64,000 nt of DNA from Bacteroidales bacterium UBA6377 (GCA_002438805.1 DJQV01000015.1:62001-126000), one strand, 5' to 3'; shown: positions 8,164 through 17,166, numbered from the stretch's first letter. Notes: generated from the letters alone by a model not told the origin. Made by a program: numbers and translations.

Positions 8164-8171
8164 TATATTTG
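8164..8171 (+). promoter_or_regulatory. -7 box for the small gene at 8187
   Basis: Perfect TATATTTG on the plus strand, 15 bases before the ATG at 8187. I see no convincing -33 element. It lies back to back with the rubrerythrin promoter, so both genes start from a ~70-bp divergent region. Confidence 0.5.
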
Positions 8172-8186
8172 GCAAAATTTCCGGAC

Positions 8187-8555
8187 ATGGCAGACAACTA
8201 TCTTGAAAAGAAATACGACGAATACCTCCACGGCAAAAACATCATACGGCGCGCCAACCCGTCTCTTGACAGTCTGTTGAGCAGGGTCTCCGGACAGCAG
8301 GAGCAGACCGCCCCGGACTACAGAGTCAAGCAGGCCCAACTTGACGCCGTCATACGTTCCGCAGAAAGGCTCGGCCTCGATGCCGAGTTCTCTTCAGATG
8401 AGGGCAGAGGACTGGTATCGATCCGCTGCAGCACGCCAGAAGACCTTGGAGCTCTCGTCCTTGCGGCAAGACTCAAGGCCGCCGAACTCGGTCTGCACTC
8501 AAGACCTGCCCTCCAAAAACATGAAGGGCAGGCCGAGATAACCATATTCCGATAG
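8187..8555 (+). CDS. Small protein of unknown function (122 aa)
   Basis: Starts [20 protein letters not shown], then a basic stretch and a compact C-terminal domain (residues ~45-122) with the pattern of a small alpha/beta fold: a helix rich in Ala/Arg ([14 protein letters not shown]), a strand (LVSIRCS), a helix ([18 protein letters not shown]) and a final strand (QAEITIFR). No signal peptide or membrane segment; cytoplasmic. The start follows a perfect -7 box and the frame's upstream extension runs antisense through rubrerythrin, so the short form is the real one. Its stop codon abuts the stop of the convergent aminotransferase gene. Function not recognised. Confidence 0.7.
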   Translation: MADNYLEKKYDEYLHGKNIIRRANPSLDSLLSRVSGQQEQTAPDYRVKQAQLDAVIRSAERLGLDAEFSSDEGRGLVSIRCSTPEDLGALVLAARLKAAELGLHSRPALQKHEGQAEITIFR

Positions 8556-9755
8556 TCAAACTCTTCCAGGATACTCCTCAAGCGCCTTCTGGAGCACAAC
8601 GAGAGCCTTTGCCAAGTCTTCCTTGCAGAGAACATAGGCCATTCTGACTTCCTGACGCCCCTCCCCCGGTTCTGTATAGAAGCCCGAAGCGGGGGCCATC
8701 ATCACCGTAGAGCCCTCATATCGGAAATCGCTCAGGCACCAGATGCAGAACTTTTCGGCATCATCCACGGGAAGTTTTGCAAGTGTGTAGAACGCCCCCA
8801 TCGGGATCGGAGAATAAACCCCCGGAATCTTGTTGAGACCGTCTATCAGGAAGTTTCGTCGGTCAAGGTATTCCTCATAAACACCGTGCAGGTATTCCTT
8901 GGCGACATCTATAGATGCGGCGGCCACAAGCTGTCCGATAAGCGGCGGTGAAAGGCGTGCCTGACAGAACTTCATCACAGCCTCATGGACTTTCTTGTTG
9001 TGGGTGCAGAGGCAGCCTATGCGGGTGCCGCATTCGGAATAGCGCTTGGAGACCGAGTCGAAAAGCACGACATTGTCGTCTATCCCCTCAAGATGGAAGG
9101 CTGAGATGTACGGCATGCCGGTATAAATGAACTCCCTGTAGACCTCGTCGCTGAACAGGAAGAGCTTGTGTTTCTTCACTATGTCGCGCAGCTGGAGCAT
9201 CTCCTTGCGTGTGTAGAGGTATCCGGTAGGATTGTTGGGGTTGCAGATGAGGATGGCCTTGGTCTTCTCCGTAATCTGCTTCTCGAACGCTTCCACAGGC
9301 GGCAGCCGGAAACCGTCCTCTATACGTGTCTTGACACTCTTGATGACGGCGCCGACAGAAATGGCGAAAGCCATATAGTTGGCGTAAAACGGGTCCGTGA
9401 CTATTATCTCGTCACCCGGGTCAAGACAGGCGAGAAAAGCGAAAAGCACGGCCTCGGAGCCTCCTGCCGTGATGATTATTTCCTCCGGAGAAAGGTATAT
9501 GCCGTATTCGGCATAGTACTTCACCATCTGGGTACGCAGCTCCAGCAACCCGTCCGACGGGCTGTACTCCAGAATGTCCCTGTCTATATGATGCAGGGCA
9601 TCAAGGGCGCACTGAGGGGTCTTGATGTCCGGCTGGCCGATATTGAGATGGTAGACATGTACGCCGTTGCGCTTCGCCTCATCAGCGTACGGGGCGAGTT
9701 TTCGGATCGGAGAGAACGGCATGTTCTCCGCCCGGTGTGATATTTCCATTGACAT
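8556..9755 (-). CDS. PLP-dependent class I/II aminotransferase
   Basis: 399 residues, fold type I, cytoplasmic. Seen: HLNIGQPD near residue 37 (substrate loop), TAGGSEAV near 115 (phosphate loop), CNPNNPTGYLY near 170 (Asn contacting PLP), FSDEVYREF near 200 (Asp-x-x-Tyr pair), DSVSKRYSECGTRIG near 235 with the Schiff-base Lys, and a C-terminal Arg in QEVRMAYV that would bind the substrate carboxylate. It probably transaminates an aspartate-like or aromatic amino acid with 2-oxoglutarate; the exact donor cannot be assigned. ATG at 9755 chosen; a second in-frame Met lies two codons on. It is monocistronic, convergent with the 122-residue gene. Confidence 0.88.
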   Translation of the reverse strand: MSMEISHRAENMPFSPIRKLAPYADEAKRNGVHVYHLNIGQPDIKTPQCALDALHHIDRDILEYSPSDGLLELRTQMVKYYAEYGIYLSPEEIIITAGGSEAVLFAFLACLDPGDEIIVTDPFYANYMAFAISVGAVIKSVKTRIEDGFRLPPVEAFEKQITEKTKAILICNPNNPTGYLYTRKEMLQLRDIVKKHKLFLFSDEVYREFIYTGMPYISAFHLEGIDDNVVLFDSVSKRYSECGTRIGCLCTHNKKVHEAVMKFCQARLSPPLIGQLVAAASIDVAKEYLHGVYEEYLDRRNFLIDGLNKIPGVYSPIPMGAFYTLAKLPVDDAEKFCIWCLSDFRYEGSTVMMAPASGFYTEPGEGRQEVRMAYVLCKEDLAKALVVLQKALEEYPGRV

Positions 9756-9778
9756 AGATGGTTACAGTTCAGTGTGCT

Positions 9779-9786
9779 CAAATATA
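9779..9786 (-). promoter_or_regulatory. -7 box of the aminotransferase gene
   Basis: Minus strand TATATTTG (9786-9779), 23 bases upstream of the ATG at 9755. No -33 element at the usual spacing; the poly-A tract at 9798-9805 gives a weak TTTG-like block at too short a spacing. Confidence 0.45.
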
Positions 9787-9809
9787 TGAATAATTGTCAA
9801 AAAAATCAC

Positions 9810-9817
9810 TATCTTGC
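9810..9817 (+). promoter_or_regulatory. Candidate -7 box of the GH51 gene
   Basis: TATCTTGC on the plus strand inside CTATCTTGCAG, 22 bases ahead of the ATG at 9840. The same 11 bases occur in the promoter of the DUF4450 gene (27566-27576). Confidence 0.45.
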
Positions 9818-9839
9818 AGGTCTATAACACCATTAATTG

Positions 9840-11813
9840 ATGAAACCTCTAAATAAACTTATCCTCAGCCTTGCGGCCCTTGCCGCAGCCGGCATCAGCG
9901 CAGGAGCGAGAGAACTTGAAATCAATCTCTCAAAACCGGGGGCACCCATCCAGCCGACCATGTACGGCATTTTCTTCGAAGACATCAATTTCGCCGCGGA
10001 CGGCGGGCTCTACGCCGAGCTGGTCAAAAACCGCTCTTTCGAGTTTCCGGATCATCTCCAGGGTTGGAAGAGTTTCGGAAAGGTGGAAGTGCGCGACGAC
10101 GGCCCGTTTGAGCGCAACCCGCACTATGTAAGGCTTTCCGGCCCCGGACACCGAGACAAGTACACAGGCCTCGACAACGAGGGATTCTTCGGGATAGGCC
10201 TCAAGAAAGACGCGCAGTACCGCTTCAGCGTATGGGCCAGAGCCCCGTTCGGAGGCCAGGGCAAGATACGCATAGAATTCGTGAACCCGGCCTCGATGGA
10301 GGAAAGGCAATACTTCTGCCAGGCTCACATAACAGTCGATTCTCCCGAATGGAAGCAGTACGAGGTGGTGATGACCTCCGACAGGACCGACCCGAAAGCC
10401 GTCCTGCGCATTTTTGACGAGAGCCCGCAGGTCACCGTTGACCTTGAGCACATCTCCCTGTTCCCGGTGGACACATGGATGGGGCATCGCAACGGCATGC
10501 GCAAAGATCTGGCACAGGCGCTCGCCGACCTGCACCCTGGGGTGTTCCGTTTTCCAGGAGGCTGCATCGTCGAGGGTACAGACCTCGCCACCCGCTACAA
10601 CTGGAAGAACTCCGTGGGCCCGGTGGAGAACAGGCCGCTCAACGAGAACCGCTGGCAGTACACCTTCCCGCACCGCTTCTTCCCGGACTACTACCAGAGC
10701 TACGGGCTGGGATTCTATGAGTTCTTCCTGCTGAGCGAGGAGATAGGCAGCGAACCCCTTCCTATCCTGAGCTGCGGCCTCGCCTGCCAGTTCCAGAACA
10801 GTGAGCAGAGCGCACATGTGCCGGTAGACCAGCTCCAGCCGTACATAGATGACGCTCTTGACCTCATCGAGTTCGCCAACGGGGGCACTGACACAGAATG
10901 GGGAGCCCTGCGCGCAAGCATGGGACACCCGGAGCCTTTCGGACTCAAGTTCATCGGCATCGGCAACGAGCAGTGGGGCGAGGAATACCCGGCAAGGCTC
11001 GAACCGTTCATAAAGGGCATCAGAGCCAAGTATCCGGAAATCAAAATAGTAGGCTCCTCGGGGCCTAATTCCGAAGGAGAGCAGTTCGACTTCCTCTGGC
11101 CGGAGATGCGTCGTCTGAAAGCCGATCTGGTGGACGAGCATTTCTACAGGCCGTATGAGTGGTTCCTGAGCCAGGGAGCGCGATACGACAACTATGACCG
11201 CAAGGGGCCTAAGGTTTTCGCCGGAGAGTACGCCTGCCACGCCAACGGACGCAAGTACAACCATTTCTACGCCTCGCTTCTGGAAGCGGCGTTCATGACC
11301 GGGCTTGAAAGGAACGCCGACATCGTGCAGATGGCCACATACGCCCCTCTGTTCGCCCACGTGGAAGGATGGCAGTGGAGGCCGGATCTCATCTGGTATG
11401 ACAACCTCCGGTCTTTCCGCACAGCAAGCTGGCATGTGCAGCAGATGTACTCAGAGTATAAGGGCGAGAGGGTCCTCAAGACCACATCCGGAGGAGTTCC
11501 GCTATGCGGCGGCGAAGGCCAGGACGGACTGTTCGCAAGCGCCGTGCTTGACGGGGACAGGGTCTATGTCAAGGTAGTCAACACAACCCCGGACGCGCAG
11601 AGCATCTCCCTGAAATTCAACGGACTAAAAAGGAAGCAGAAAATCGAGGCCGACAAGAGGGTCAACCTCCACTCCTACGACCTCTACGAAGACAACAGCC
11701 TCGACGAGCCTGACGCATTCGAGCCATATACGGAAAAGTTCGACTTCTCGGACGGCAGCGTGGCGGCAGAGCCTTACAGTTTCTCAATCTATTGCTTCAG
11801 GCTCGTCAGATAG
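9840..11813 (+). CDS. Alpha-L-arabinofuranosidase, glycoside hydrolase family 51
   Basis: 657 residues with a Sec signal peptide (about residues 1-24), so it acts in the periplasm or at the surface. The mature protein opens with the GH51 signature PTMYGIFFEDINFAADGGLY, followed by a carbohydrate-binding-like insertion (~60-210: KVEVRD...VDLEHISLFP), then the (beta/alpha)8 barrel. The acid/base Glu is in IGIGNEQWGEEYP near residue 377 and the nucleophile Glu in VFAGEYACHA near 462. The C-terminal ~150 residues form the usual beta-sandwich. It removes terminal L-arabinofuranose from arabinan, arabinoxylan or arabinogalactan. Start: ATG at 9840, since the codon before it is TTG. It ends 30 bases inside the convergent GNAT gene. 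No SusC/SusD pair is nearby. Confidence 0.93.
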   Translation: MKPLNKLILSLAALAAAGISAGARELEINLSKPGAPIQPTMYGIFFEDINFAADGGLYAELVKNRSFEFPDHLQGWKSFGKVEVRDDGPFERNPHYVRLSGPGHRDKYTGLDNEGFFGIGLKKDAQYRFSVWARAPFGGQGKIRIEFVNPASMEERQYFCQAHITVDSPEWKQYEVVMTSDRTDPKAVLRIFDESPQVTVDLEHISLFPVDTWMGHRNGMRKDLAQALADLHPGVFRFPGGCIVEGTDLATRYNWKNSVGPVENRPLNENRWQYTFPHRFFPDYYQSYGLGFYEFFLLSEEIGSEPLPILSCGLACQFQNSEQSAHVPVDQLQPYIDDALDLIEFANGGTDTEWGALRASMGHPEPFGLKFIGIGNEQWGEEYPARLEPFIKGIRAKYPEIKIVGSSGPNSEGEQFDFLWPEMRRLKADLVDEHFYRPYEWFLSQGARYDNYDRKGPKVFAGEYACHANGRKYNHFYASLLEAAFMTGLERNADIVQMATYAPLFAHVEGWQWRPDLIWYDNLRSFRTASWHVQQMYSEYKGERVLKTTSGGVPLCGGEGQDGLFASAVLDGDRVYVKVVNTTPDAQSISLKFNGLKRKQKIEADKRVNLHSYDLYEDNSLDEPDAFEPYTEKFDFSDGSVAAEPYSFSIYCFRLVR

Positions 11814-12365
11814 TTTCTCAAGTGAAGGGTTGAATCCCTTATAGCCTTGAGCCTCGACGGAGAGGGCGATGTCCTGGACAAGTGACCAGTAAGCATCCTT
11901 GTCAAAAGACGTCCCTCCACTCCAGAGAACCTCGAAAGACATTCCGCAATATTTGAAGAGCCATCCGCTCTCACGGAAAGCGTTGCGCAGATAGAAGCCC
12001 TTGCGGCGAACTCTCTGCGCAGCGTTTTCTGCATACGGGTCAAGCGGCTCTATGTCAAGCACCACCTGCTTCCCGGGGTAAGTCTCACGTATCAACTGCA
12101 AGGCCTGAGTTCCGCAGCCCGATGCCCGGCAGGAGCTGTCAACGGCAAGGAAGAACACATAGACACTCCGGTCTCCCTTGTACACAGAGGTGAAACCGCA
12201 GTAGGAATTCCCCTTGCACAGAGCCCAGAGGTCAAGCTCTCCCCGGCTGCACATGTCCGCCTGCACCGCCACGGGGAGCTGCTCTTCCGGAGGGAAAGCC
12301 TCAAGATTGGTGCGCTCTATCATTTCAAGGTACGGACTTCCCGCACCGGCTTTCACAAGTCTCAT
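11784..12365 (-). CDS. GNAT-family N-acetyltransferase
   Basis: 193 residues. The N-terminal ~150 residues follow the GNAT plan: a conserved helix with NLEAFPPEEQ, a beta strand YVFFLAVDSSCRASGCGTQALQL carrying a degenerate acetyl-CoA pyrophosphate loop (RASGCGTQ for R/QxxGxG/A), then LDIEPLD and RKGFYLRN. It probably transfers an acetyl group from acetyl-CoA to an amine; substrate unknown. Its ATG (12365-12363) overlaps the stop of the upstream flavoprotein gene (ATGA), so the two are coupled. The 3' end overlaps the GH51 gene by 30 bases antisense. Confidence 0.8.
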   Translation of the reverse strand: MRLVKAGAGSPYLEMIERTNLEAFPPEEQLPVAVQADMCSRGELDLWALCKGNSYCGFTSVYKGDRSVYVFFLAVDSSCRASGCGTQALQLIRETYPGKQVVLDIEPLDPYAENAAQRVRRKGFYLRNAFRESGWLFKYCGMSFEVLWSGGTSFDKDAYWSLVQDIALSVEAQGYKGFNPSLEKLSDEPEAID

Positions 12366-13717
12366 AATGAAAGAAGATATTTTGCTGCGCCCGACCCCGC
12401 CAGAGCGCCGGTAGAAAACGCCGTCTGAAGATTATAGCCTCCTGTATCGGAGTCAATATCAAGCATCTCTCCACAAAAATACAGGCCCGGGACATGCCTG
12501 GAAGCCATAGTCTTGGCGACCACAGAGTCAGCGGACACTCCTCCGGCCGTCACGACGGCGCGCTCATAGCCCACGAATCCGGCAATATCAAACTTCCATG
12601 CCTTCAAGGCCTTGGCTATGGTCGGCAGATTGACCCAGACCTTTGTTGCAGTACGGGAGCGGCGTTCAAGCGTCATTATTCCCGGATTCATCTCCACGAA
12701 GGACGGAATCAGGTCCCACGGCATCAGTTTGCCTAGAAGAATCCGGCACTTCTCCTTCTCGCGCAGCCGGGCGGAACGCGGATCCTTGTCCACCTCTGTC
12801 CATAGCTGCTTCACCCTCTCCGTCAGTTCGGTGAGGGTGACCCCCGGCTTCAAGTCAAGCACAAGCGAGACCTTGGCTCCGTTCAGCATGGACTTGACAG
12901 CCTTGCGGCTGAGCTGAAAACCGAGAGGGCCCTCAAGCCCCCCGTCCGTAAAGTCAATGTCACCGAATTCCGAGCCGGCTTCCGTCCCTCCGACAATAAG
13001 AGTCAAGGCTATGTTCTTGAGATGCAGCCCGCAGAGTTTTTCTCCAAGAGCGGTGAGAGGAGTCCCCCTGTCTATATGCAAGTCTTTGTCCTCCACAAGT
13101 TTGTACCCTTGCGGAACAAGGGCAGTGAGTGAAGGGAATGTCGGCTCTATCTTGTGTCCGAGCATCTCTGCCCAGCGGAGCCCGTCCCCCGTGGAACCGG
13201 TACCGGGATAGCTGAGTCCCCCTGTGGCAAGAACTAGAACTTTACAATTCCAGACAGTCCCGTCAGAAAGCCTGACTGTGAAGCCCGGGATCACATCCTC
13301 GACTTCGGCCTCGCAGAGGATTTTGACACCCACCGAGTTACAGGCATTCACAAGGGTGTCCACCACATCCGATGCCCGGCAGGACTCTGGGAAAGCCCTG
13401 TCTCCCCGCTCCACCACACTGCGCATCCCGAAGCGGCCGAACCAGTCAAGCAAAGCCTCGGGAGGGAGGGTGAAGAAAGCGGACTTCACAAAGTTGGGGT
13501 TGCTTCGCACATGCGAGGAAAAATCATTCCAGCCCTTGACATTGGTAAGGTTGCACCGCCCCTTCCCCGTTATCATCACCTTCCTGGCTGGCCGGGGCAT
13601 CTTCTCAAGCAGGGTCACCTGCGCATCAGAACCGGCATCAACCAAGGTCTTGGCAGCATAGTACGCAGCCATCAATCCGGAGGCGCCGCCCCCGACCACT
13701 ACAATATCACTTTTCAT
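12362..13717 (-). CDS. NAD(P)/FAD-dependent oxidoreductase, HI0933/YhiN type
   Basis: 451 residues from the ATG at 13717. MKSDIVVVGGGASGLMAAYYA is the Rossmann FAD-binding GxGxxG motif directly at the N-terminus, and PARKVMITGKGRCNLTN is the HI0933-family signature. LVLATGGLSYPGTGSTGDG (near residue 165) and the C-terminal CGEMLDIDSDTGGYNLQTAFSTG are also family hallmarks. These are cytoplasmic flavoproteins of largely unknown substrate. A frame upstream to 13747 enters the SRP RNA and is not used. It follows the SRP RNA gene by 15 bases and is coupled to the GNAT gene. Confidence 0.9.
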   Translation of the reverse strand: MKSDIVVVGGGASGLMAAYYAAKTLVDAGSDAQVTLLEKMPRPARKVMITGKGRCNLTNVKGWNDFSSHVRSNPNFVKSAFFTLPPEALLDWFGRFGMRSVVERGDRAFPESCRASDVVDTLVNACNSVGVKILCEAEVEDVIPGFTVRLSDGTVWNCKVLVLATGGLSYPGTGSTGDGLRWAEMLGHKIEPTFPSLTALVPQGYKLVEDKDLHIDRGTPLTALGEKLCGLHLKNIALTLIVGGTEAGSEFGDIDFTDGGLEGPLGFQLSRKAVKSMLNGAKVSLVLDLKPGVTLTELTERVKQLWTEVDKDPRSARLREKEKCRILLGKLMPWDLIPSFVEMNPGIMTLERRSRTATKVWVNLPTIAKALKAWKFDIAGFVGYERAVVTAGGVSADSVVAKTMASRHVPGLYFCGEMLDIDSDTGGYNLQTAFSTGALAGSGAAKYLLSL

Positions 13718-13732
13718 CAGGAAAACAAAAAA

Positions 13733-13828
13733 GGGAAAGCTTAGCACATCGCACCGCTACGACCTCCTACCTTTGCTGCCTTCCGGCCCTGGAGGATTTG
13801 GAGGGAGCTGGTCGTGTACGACTTTCCC
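13733..13828 (-). ncRNA. ffs: Signal recognition particle RNA, small bacterial type
   Basis: The minus strand contains the conserved domain IV: CCAGGGCCGGAAGGCAGCAA, with the GGAA tetraloop that binds Ffh (plus-strand positions about 13769-13793). The ends pair: GGGAAAG at 13828-13822 with CTTTCCC at 13739-13733, and the flanking GTCGTACACGACC/GGTCGT segments extend the rod, giving about 96 nt. The terminal CTTTCCC is followed by TTTTTTG, so the closing stem also serves as the terminator. It lies between cdd and the flavoprotein gene, same strand, with its own -7 box. Confidence 0.93.
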
Positions 13829-13832
13829 GTTG

Positions 13833-13840
13833 CAAATATA
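13833..13840 (-). promoter_or_regulatory. -7 box of the SRP RNA gene
   Basis: Minus strand TATATTTG (13840-13833) ends five bases before the predicted first base of the RNA at 13828, exactly where it should be. A -33 element at normal spacing is not evident; it would fall inside the cdd stop region. Confidence 0.65.
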
Positions 13841-13849
13841 GCAAAAAAA

Positions 13850-14323
13850 TCAAATGCAGTTGAATATCATCGGGAGAATGTCGTCCACCTTCTCGAATTT
13901 CAGAATCTTGTCGGAGGCCACCATCAGCACCGACATGGGTTTGCCGGACTTGGCCTGATACTGCGCCATGACCTGACGGCATGCGCCGCACGGCGTGGCT
14001 GGAGTCGTACTCAGGCGTCCGTGGACACCTCCGGCGACCGCTATGCTGAGCATGTCCTTGTCAGGATACTTGGCACCCGCAGCGAACATGGCGGTGCGCT
14101 CCGCACAAAGCCCCGAGGGGAAGGCCGCGTTCTCCTGGTTGGCCCCGCGGACTATCTGTCCGTTGGAGATCCGGACAGCGGCACCCACATGAAAATGAGA
14201 GTAAGGAGCATAGGCACCGACCATCGCTTCGACGGCAGCACAAGCGAGTTCCCTGTCTTCCGGCAGCAGTTCATCTATGGAGGAATATTCCTGATATTGG
14301 ATGTGTATGTCTCTTGTCAACAT
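13850..14323 (-). CDS. cdd: Cytidine deaminase
   Basis: 157 residues, homotetrameric-type cytidine deaminase (cytidine or deoxycytidine to uridine, pyrimidine salvage, cytoplasm). Zinc and catalytic motifs are visible: CAERTA (Cys ligand and the catalytic Glu) near residue 75 and TPCGACRQ (two Cys ligands) near 112. The FHVGAAV and NQENAAFPSG substrate segments are also present. ATG at 14323; 23 bases downstream of a perfect -7 box. It is divergent from mnmA and its 3' end is 21 bases from the SRP RNA start. Confidence 0.95.
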   Translation of the reverse strand: MLTRDIHIQYQEYSSIDELLPEDRELACAAVEAMVGAYAPYSHFHVGAAVRISNGQIVRGANQENAAFPSGLCAERTAMFAAGAKYPDKDMLSIAVAGGVHGRLSTTPATPCGACRQVMAQYQAKSGKPMSVLMVASDKILKFEKVDDILPMIFNCI

Positions 14324-14346
14324 CGGCTATGTGTGGTTAAACTTGT

Positions 14347-14366
14347 CAAATATATGATTAATTTTG
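14347..14366. promoter_or_regulatory. Divergent -7 boxes for cdd (minus) and mnmA (plus)
   Basis: TATATTTG on the minus strand (14354-14347) and TAATTTTG on the plus strand (14359-14366), only four bases apart and pointing away from each other. They are about 23 and 20 bases from the respective start codons. RNA polymerase cannot occupy both at once, so the genes may compete for transcription. Confidence 0.6.
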
Positions 14367-14386
14367 CGGATAATAAATGCATCGAG

Positions 14387-15655
14387 ATGAAAATTTGCGT
14401 AGGATTGTCGGGCGGGGTGGACTCAAGCGTAGCCGCACTGCTTCTCAAGAGACAGGGTTACGACGTGTTCGCCATGTTCATGCAGAACTGGCACGACACC
14501 GAGGGGACGCTGCACGGTGACTGCGAATGGGAGGAGGACAGATTCGTGGCGGAGCTGGTGGCACGCAAGATAGGCATCCCCTTCTATTTCGTGGATCTCA
14601 GCAAAGAATACAGGAAACGGGTGGTCGATTATATGTTCGATGAATACGCGCGCGGGCGCACTCCAAACCCCGATGTGCTCTGCAACCGCGAGATAAAGTT
14701 CGATGCTTTCCTCAAGGCCGCTCAGAAACTGGGCGCCGACATGGTGGCCACCGGGCACTATTGCAGGAAAGAGACCCTTCCCGACGGCACCTGCCGCATA
14801 CTCGAAGGCACAGACCCCAACAAGGACCAGAGCTACTTCCTGTGCCAACTGGATCAAGAACAGTTGTCCCGGGCCCTTTTCCCCATCGGGGACATCTGCA
14901 AGCCTGAGGTGAGACGGCTCGCGAGGGAGGCCGACCTGCCCTCAGCCGACAAGAAGGACTCCCAGGGAATCTGCTTCGTGGGCAAGGTTGACCTGCCGGT
15001 ATTCCTGCAGCAGAAGCTGGAATCCAGAGAAGGAGATGTGGTGGAGGTGTTCGACAGATACTACGCCGACTCGGAAAAATATGCAAAGGACACCGGAATC
15101 CTGGAAAAAGGCGTGGAAGCCCCGGACGAGGAATTGTATGAACTTTCAACTCCTGTCGACTACAGCGACATCCGCTTCGAGACAGAGACATACCGTTCTG
15201 GAAAGCATCATACAAAAAAGACCAGATACAAGGCCAATCCTTATGGTGCCATCATCGGGAAGCACGAGGGGGCCCAGTTCTACACGATAGGCCAGCGCCG
15301 CGGACTCTCCATCGGCGGGCACGCACACCCTCTGTTCGTTATAGCCACCGACACGGCAAGCAACACCATCTATGTCGGAGAGGGCGAGGAGCATAAAGGG
15401 CTGATGCGCAGCTGCCTGCGGATCAGACCGGAAGAAATACACTGGATACGCCCTTCCGAGAAAATGGAAATCGGGGAACAACGCAGGTACAGGGTACGGA
15501 TACGCTACCGGCAGCCGCTTCAGGACGCGACCCTGCTGATGAGGGAAAACGGGCTTTTCATACTCTTCGACCAGCCGCAGCGCAGCATCACGCCGGGACA
15601 ATTCGCCGTATGGTATGCCCCCGACGGGGAGATGCTCGGGAGCGGAGTAATCTAA
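14387..15655 (+). CDS. mnmA: tRNA 2-thiouridylase MnmA
   Basis: 422 residues. It puts the sulfur on U34 of Lys, Glu and Gln tRNAs, using ATP and a persulfide relay. The PP-loop SGGVDSSVA is at residues 8-16. The two catalytic cysteines lie in VLCNREIKF (near 105) and QGICFVGK (near 200). ATGHYCRK and the C-terminal beta domain with QRSITPGQFAVWY, ending the protein, are standard. It has an insertion (~215-285) relative to the E. coli protein (about 370 residues), with the acidic EAPDEELYELS stretch. Start: ATG at 14387 because MKICVGLSGG is the family N-terminus and lies 20 bases after the -7 box. Its end overlaps the convergent flavoprotein by 4 bases. Confidence 0.95.
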   Translation: MKICVGLSGGVDSSVAALLLKRQGYDVFAMFMQNWHDTEGTLHGDCEWEEDRFVAELVARKIGIPFYFVDLSKEYRKRVVDYMFDEYARGRTPNPDVLCNREIKFDAFLKAAQKLGADMVATGHYCRKETLPDGTCRILEGTDPNKDQSYFLCQLDQEQLSRALFPIGDICKPEVRRLAREADLPSADKKDSQGICFVGKVDLPVFLQQKLESREGDVVEVFDRYYADSEKYAKDTGILEKGVEAPDEELYELSTPVDYSDIRFETETYRSGKHHTKKTRYKANPYGAIIGKHEGAQFYTIGQRRGLSIGGHAHPLFVIATDTASNTIYVGEGEEHKGLMRSCLRIRPEEIHWIRPSEKMEIGEQRRYRVRIRYRQPLQDATLLMRENGLFILFDQPQRSITPGQFAVWYAPDGEMLGSGVI

Positions 15656-17166
15656 AGCGAAGCGGCCAGCGCGACGGCCACATTGATGCCGTCCATGGCA
15701 CTCGACACTATTCCCCCGGCATATCCGGCACCCTCTCCGCAAGGATAGACACCCTTCATTGAAACATATTCATAAGTCTCACTGTCCCTGGGCACACGTA
15801 CCGGGGATGAGGTGCGTGACTCCACACCGAGTAGAAGCGCCGCATTGGTGTAATAGTTGCGCATCCTCACTCTTGGAAAAGCCTTGCGCAGACGGTCGGC
15901 GACCAGAGGCGGAAGAAGTTCGTGCAGCGGTGAACTCACCACCCCGGGATGATAGCTGGTCGGCGGCATTGTCTTGGAAATCCTGCCCTGACAGAAATCC
16001 TCCATCCTCTGGGCCGGTGCGGCCATGGGATTCTCTCCCCCGTGGCGGGAGGCGTATTCATACATGTCCCGTTCTACTTCATGCTGGAAGTCCATGAGTT
16101 TGAAAGGTCCGCTCCCGGTGATGTCTTCCGGTTCGATCTGGACCACCACGCCGGCGTTGGCAAACTTGCCGTTTCGCGAGGAGTTGGACATGCCGTTGAG
16201 CACCACTGTCCCGGGCTCGGTGGATGACGGCACCAGTATGCCGCCTGGACACATGCAGAAAGAAAATACGCCCCTGCCGTCCACCTGTTCCACGAAAGAA
16301 TATTCAGCGGCGGGCACGCCCGGCTTCCACTGCCCGTGATATTGGCACCAGTTGATCTTCTCCTGGGGATGCTCCACCCTCACCCCGAGGGCGAAGCCCT
16401 TGGCTTCAAGCTCCCCTCCGGCGGCATGAAGCATCTCGTATATGTCGCGGGCCGAATGACCCGTGGCCAGGATGACCCGGGATGAGGCATATTTCTCCCC
16501 GGCAGCCGTCCCGACCTCCAGAAGGCCGTCCTCGCGGCGGATGATGGATTCCACGCGGGAGTTGAAGTGGTATTCCCCTCCCTTTTCGACTATGAATTTG
16601 CGGATGTTCTCGACTATGAGCGGCAGTTTGTCCGAGCCTATGTGCGGATGGGCGTCGATAAGGATGTCCCGGCTGGCCCCGAACTTCACAAGAAGGTGCA
16701 GCACCTCGCGGATGTCGCCCCTCTTGGAGGAGCGGGTGTAGAGTTTGCCGTCGGAAAAGGCCCCGGCACCGCCCTCGCCGTAGCAGTAGTTCGAGTCCGG
16801 GTTGACCTCCCCCTCACGGGACAGGCGTGCCATGTCAAGCTTGCGGGCGTGCACATCTTTGCCGCGTTCAAGAATTACGGGCCTGAGCCCCAGAGAGATG
16901 AGTTTAAGGGAAGCGAACATCCCGGCAGGGCCGGCCCCCACCACTGTCACCGGCTCAGAACCATGGACATCGGGGTATTCAGGCAGCGAATAGGGCACAT
17001 AGTTGTCTTCCGGGGAATATGCCTCGTACTTGTAGCGCCACACAGGCTCCTTGCGGGCGTCGATGGAGCGTTTTTTCAGGACCCACTTTAGGCCTCCGGC
17101 CTTGGCCTCGATCTCCTTGAGGCGCGGCTCCCGAGTCAGCGGGCAGACAATCTCGAATTCTTTCAT
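15652..17166 (-). CDS. FAD-dependent dehydrogenase of the COG2509 family
   Basis: 504 residues. An N-terminal ~75-residue domain (with WVLKKRSIDARK) precedes the FAD-binding fold, whose dinucleotide motif VTVVGAGPAGMFASL is near residue 75. Later come NYCYGEGGAGAFSDGKLYTR, ILATGHSARD and the C-terminal GVYPCGEGAGYAGGIVSSAMDG, all characteristic of this uncharacterised cytoplasmic flavoprotein family. The start ATG overlaps the tsaD stop codon (ATGA), so it is coupled to tsaD. Substrate unknown. Confidence 0.88.
   Translation of the reverse strand: MKEFEIVCPLTREPRLKEIEAKAGGLKWVLKKRSIDARKEPVWRYKYEAYSPEDNYVPYSLPEYPDVHGSEPVTVVGAGPAGMFASLKLISLGLRPVILERGKDVHARKLDMARLSREGEVNPDSNYCYGEGGAGAFSDGKLYTRSSKRGDIREVLHLLVKFGASRDILIDAHPHIGSDKLPLIVENIRKFIVEKGGEYHFNSRVESIIRREDGLLEVGTAAGEKYASSRVILATGHSARDIYEMLHAAGGELEAKGFALGVRVEHPQEKINWCQYHGQWKPGVPAAEYSFVEQVDGRGVFSFCMCPGGILVPSSTEPGTVVLNGMSNSSRNGKFANAGVVVQIEPEDITGSGPFKLMDFQHEVERDMYEYASRHGGENPMAAPAQRMEDFCQGRISKTMPPTSYHPGVVSSPLHELLPPLVADRLRKAFPRVRMRNYYTNAALLLGVESRTSSPVRVPRDSETYEYVSMKGVYPCGEGAGYAGGIVSSAMDGINVAVALAASL

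Noticed and set aside
9930..11435. Long antisense frame (about 500 codons) opposite the GH51 gene
   Set aside because: Shadow of a G+C-rich gene; no start context, domain or promoter, and the sense gene is unambiguous.
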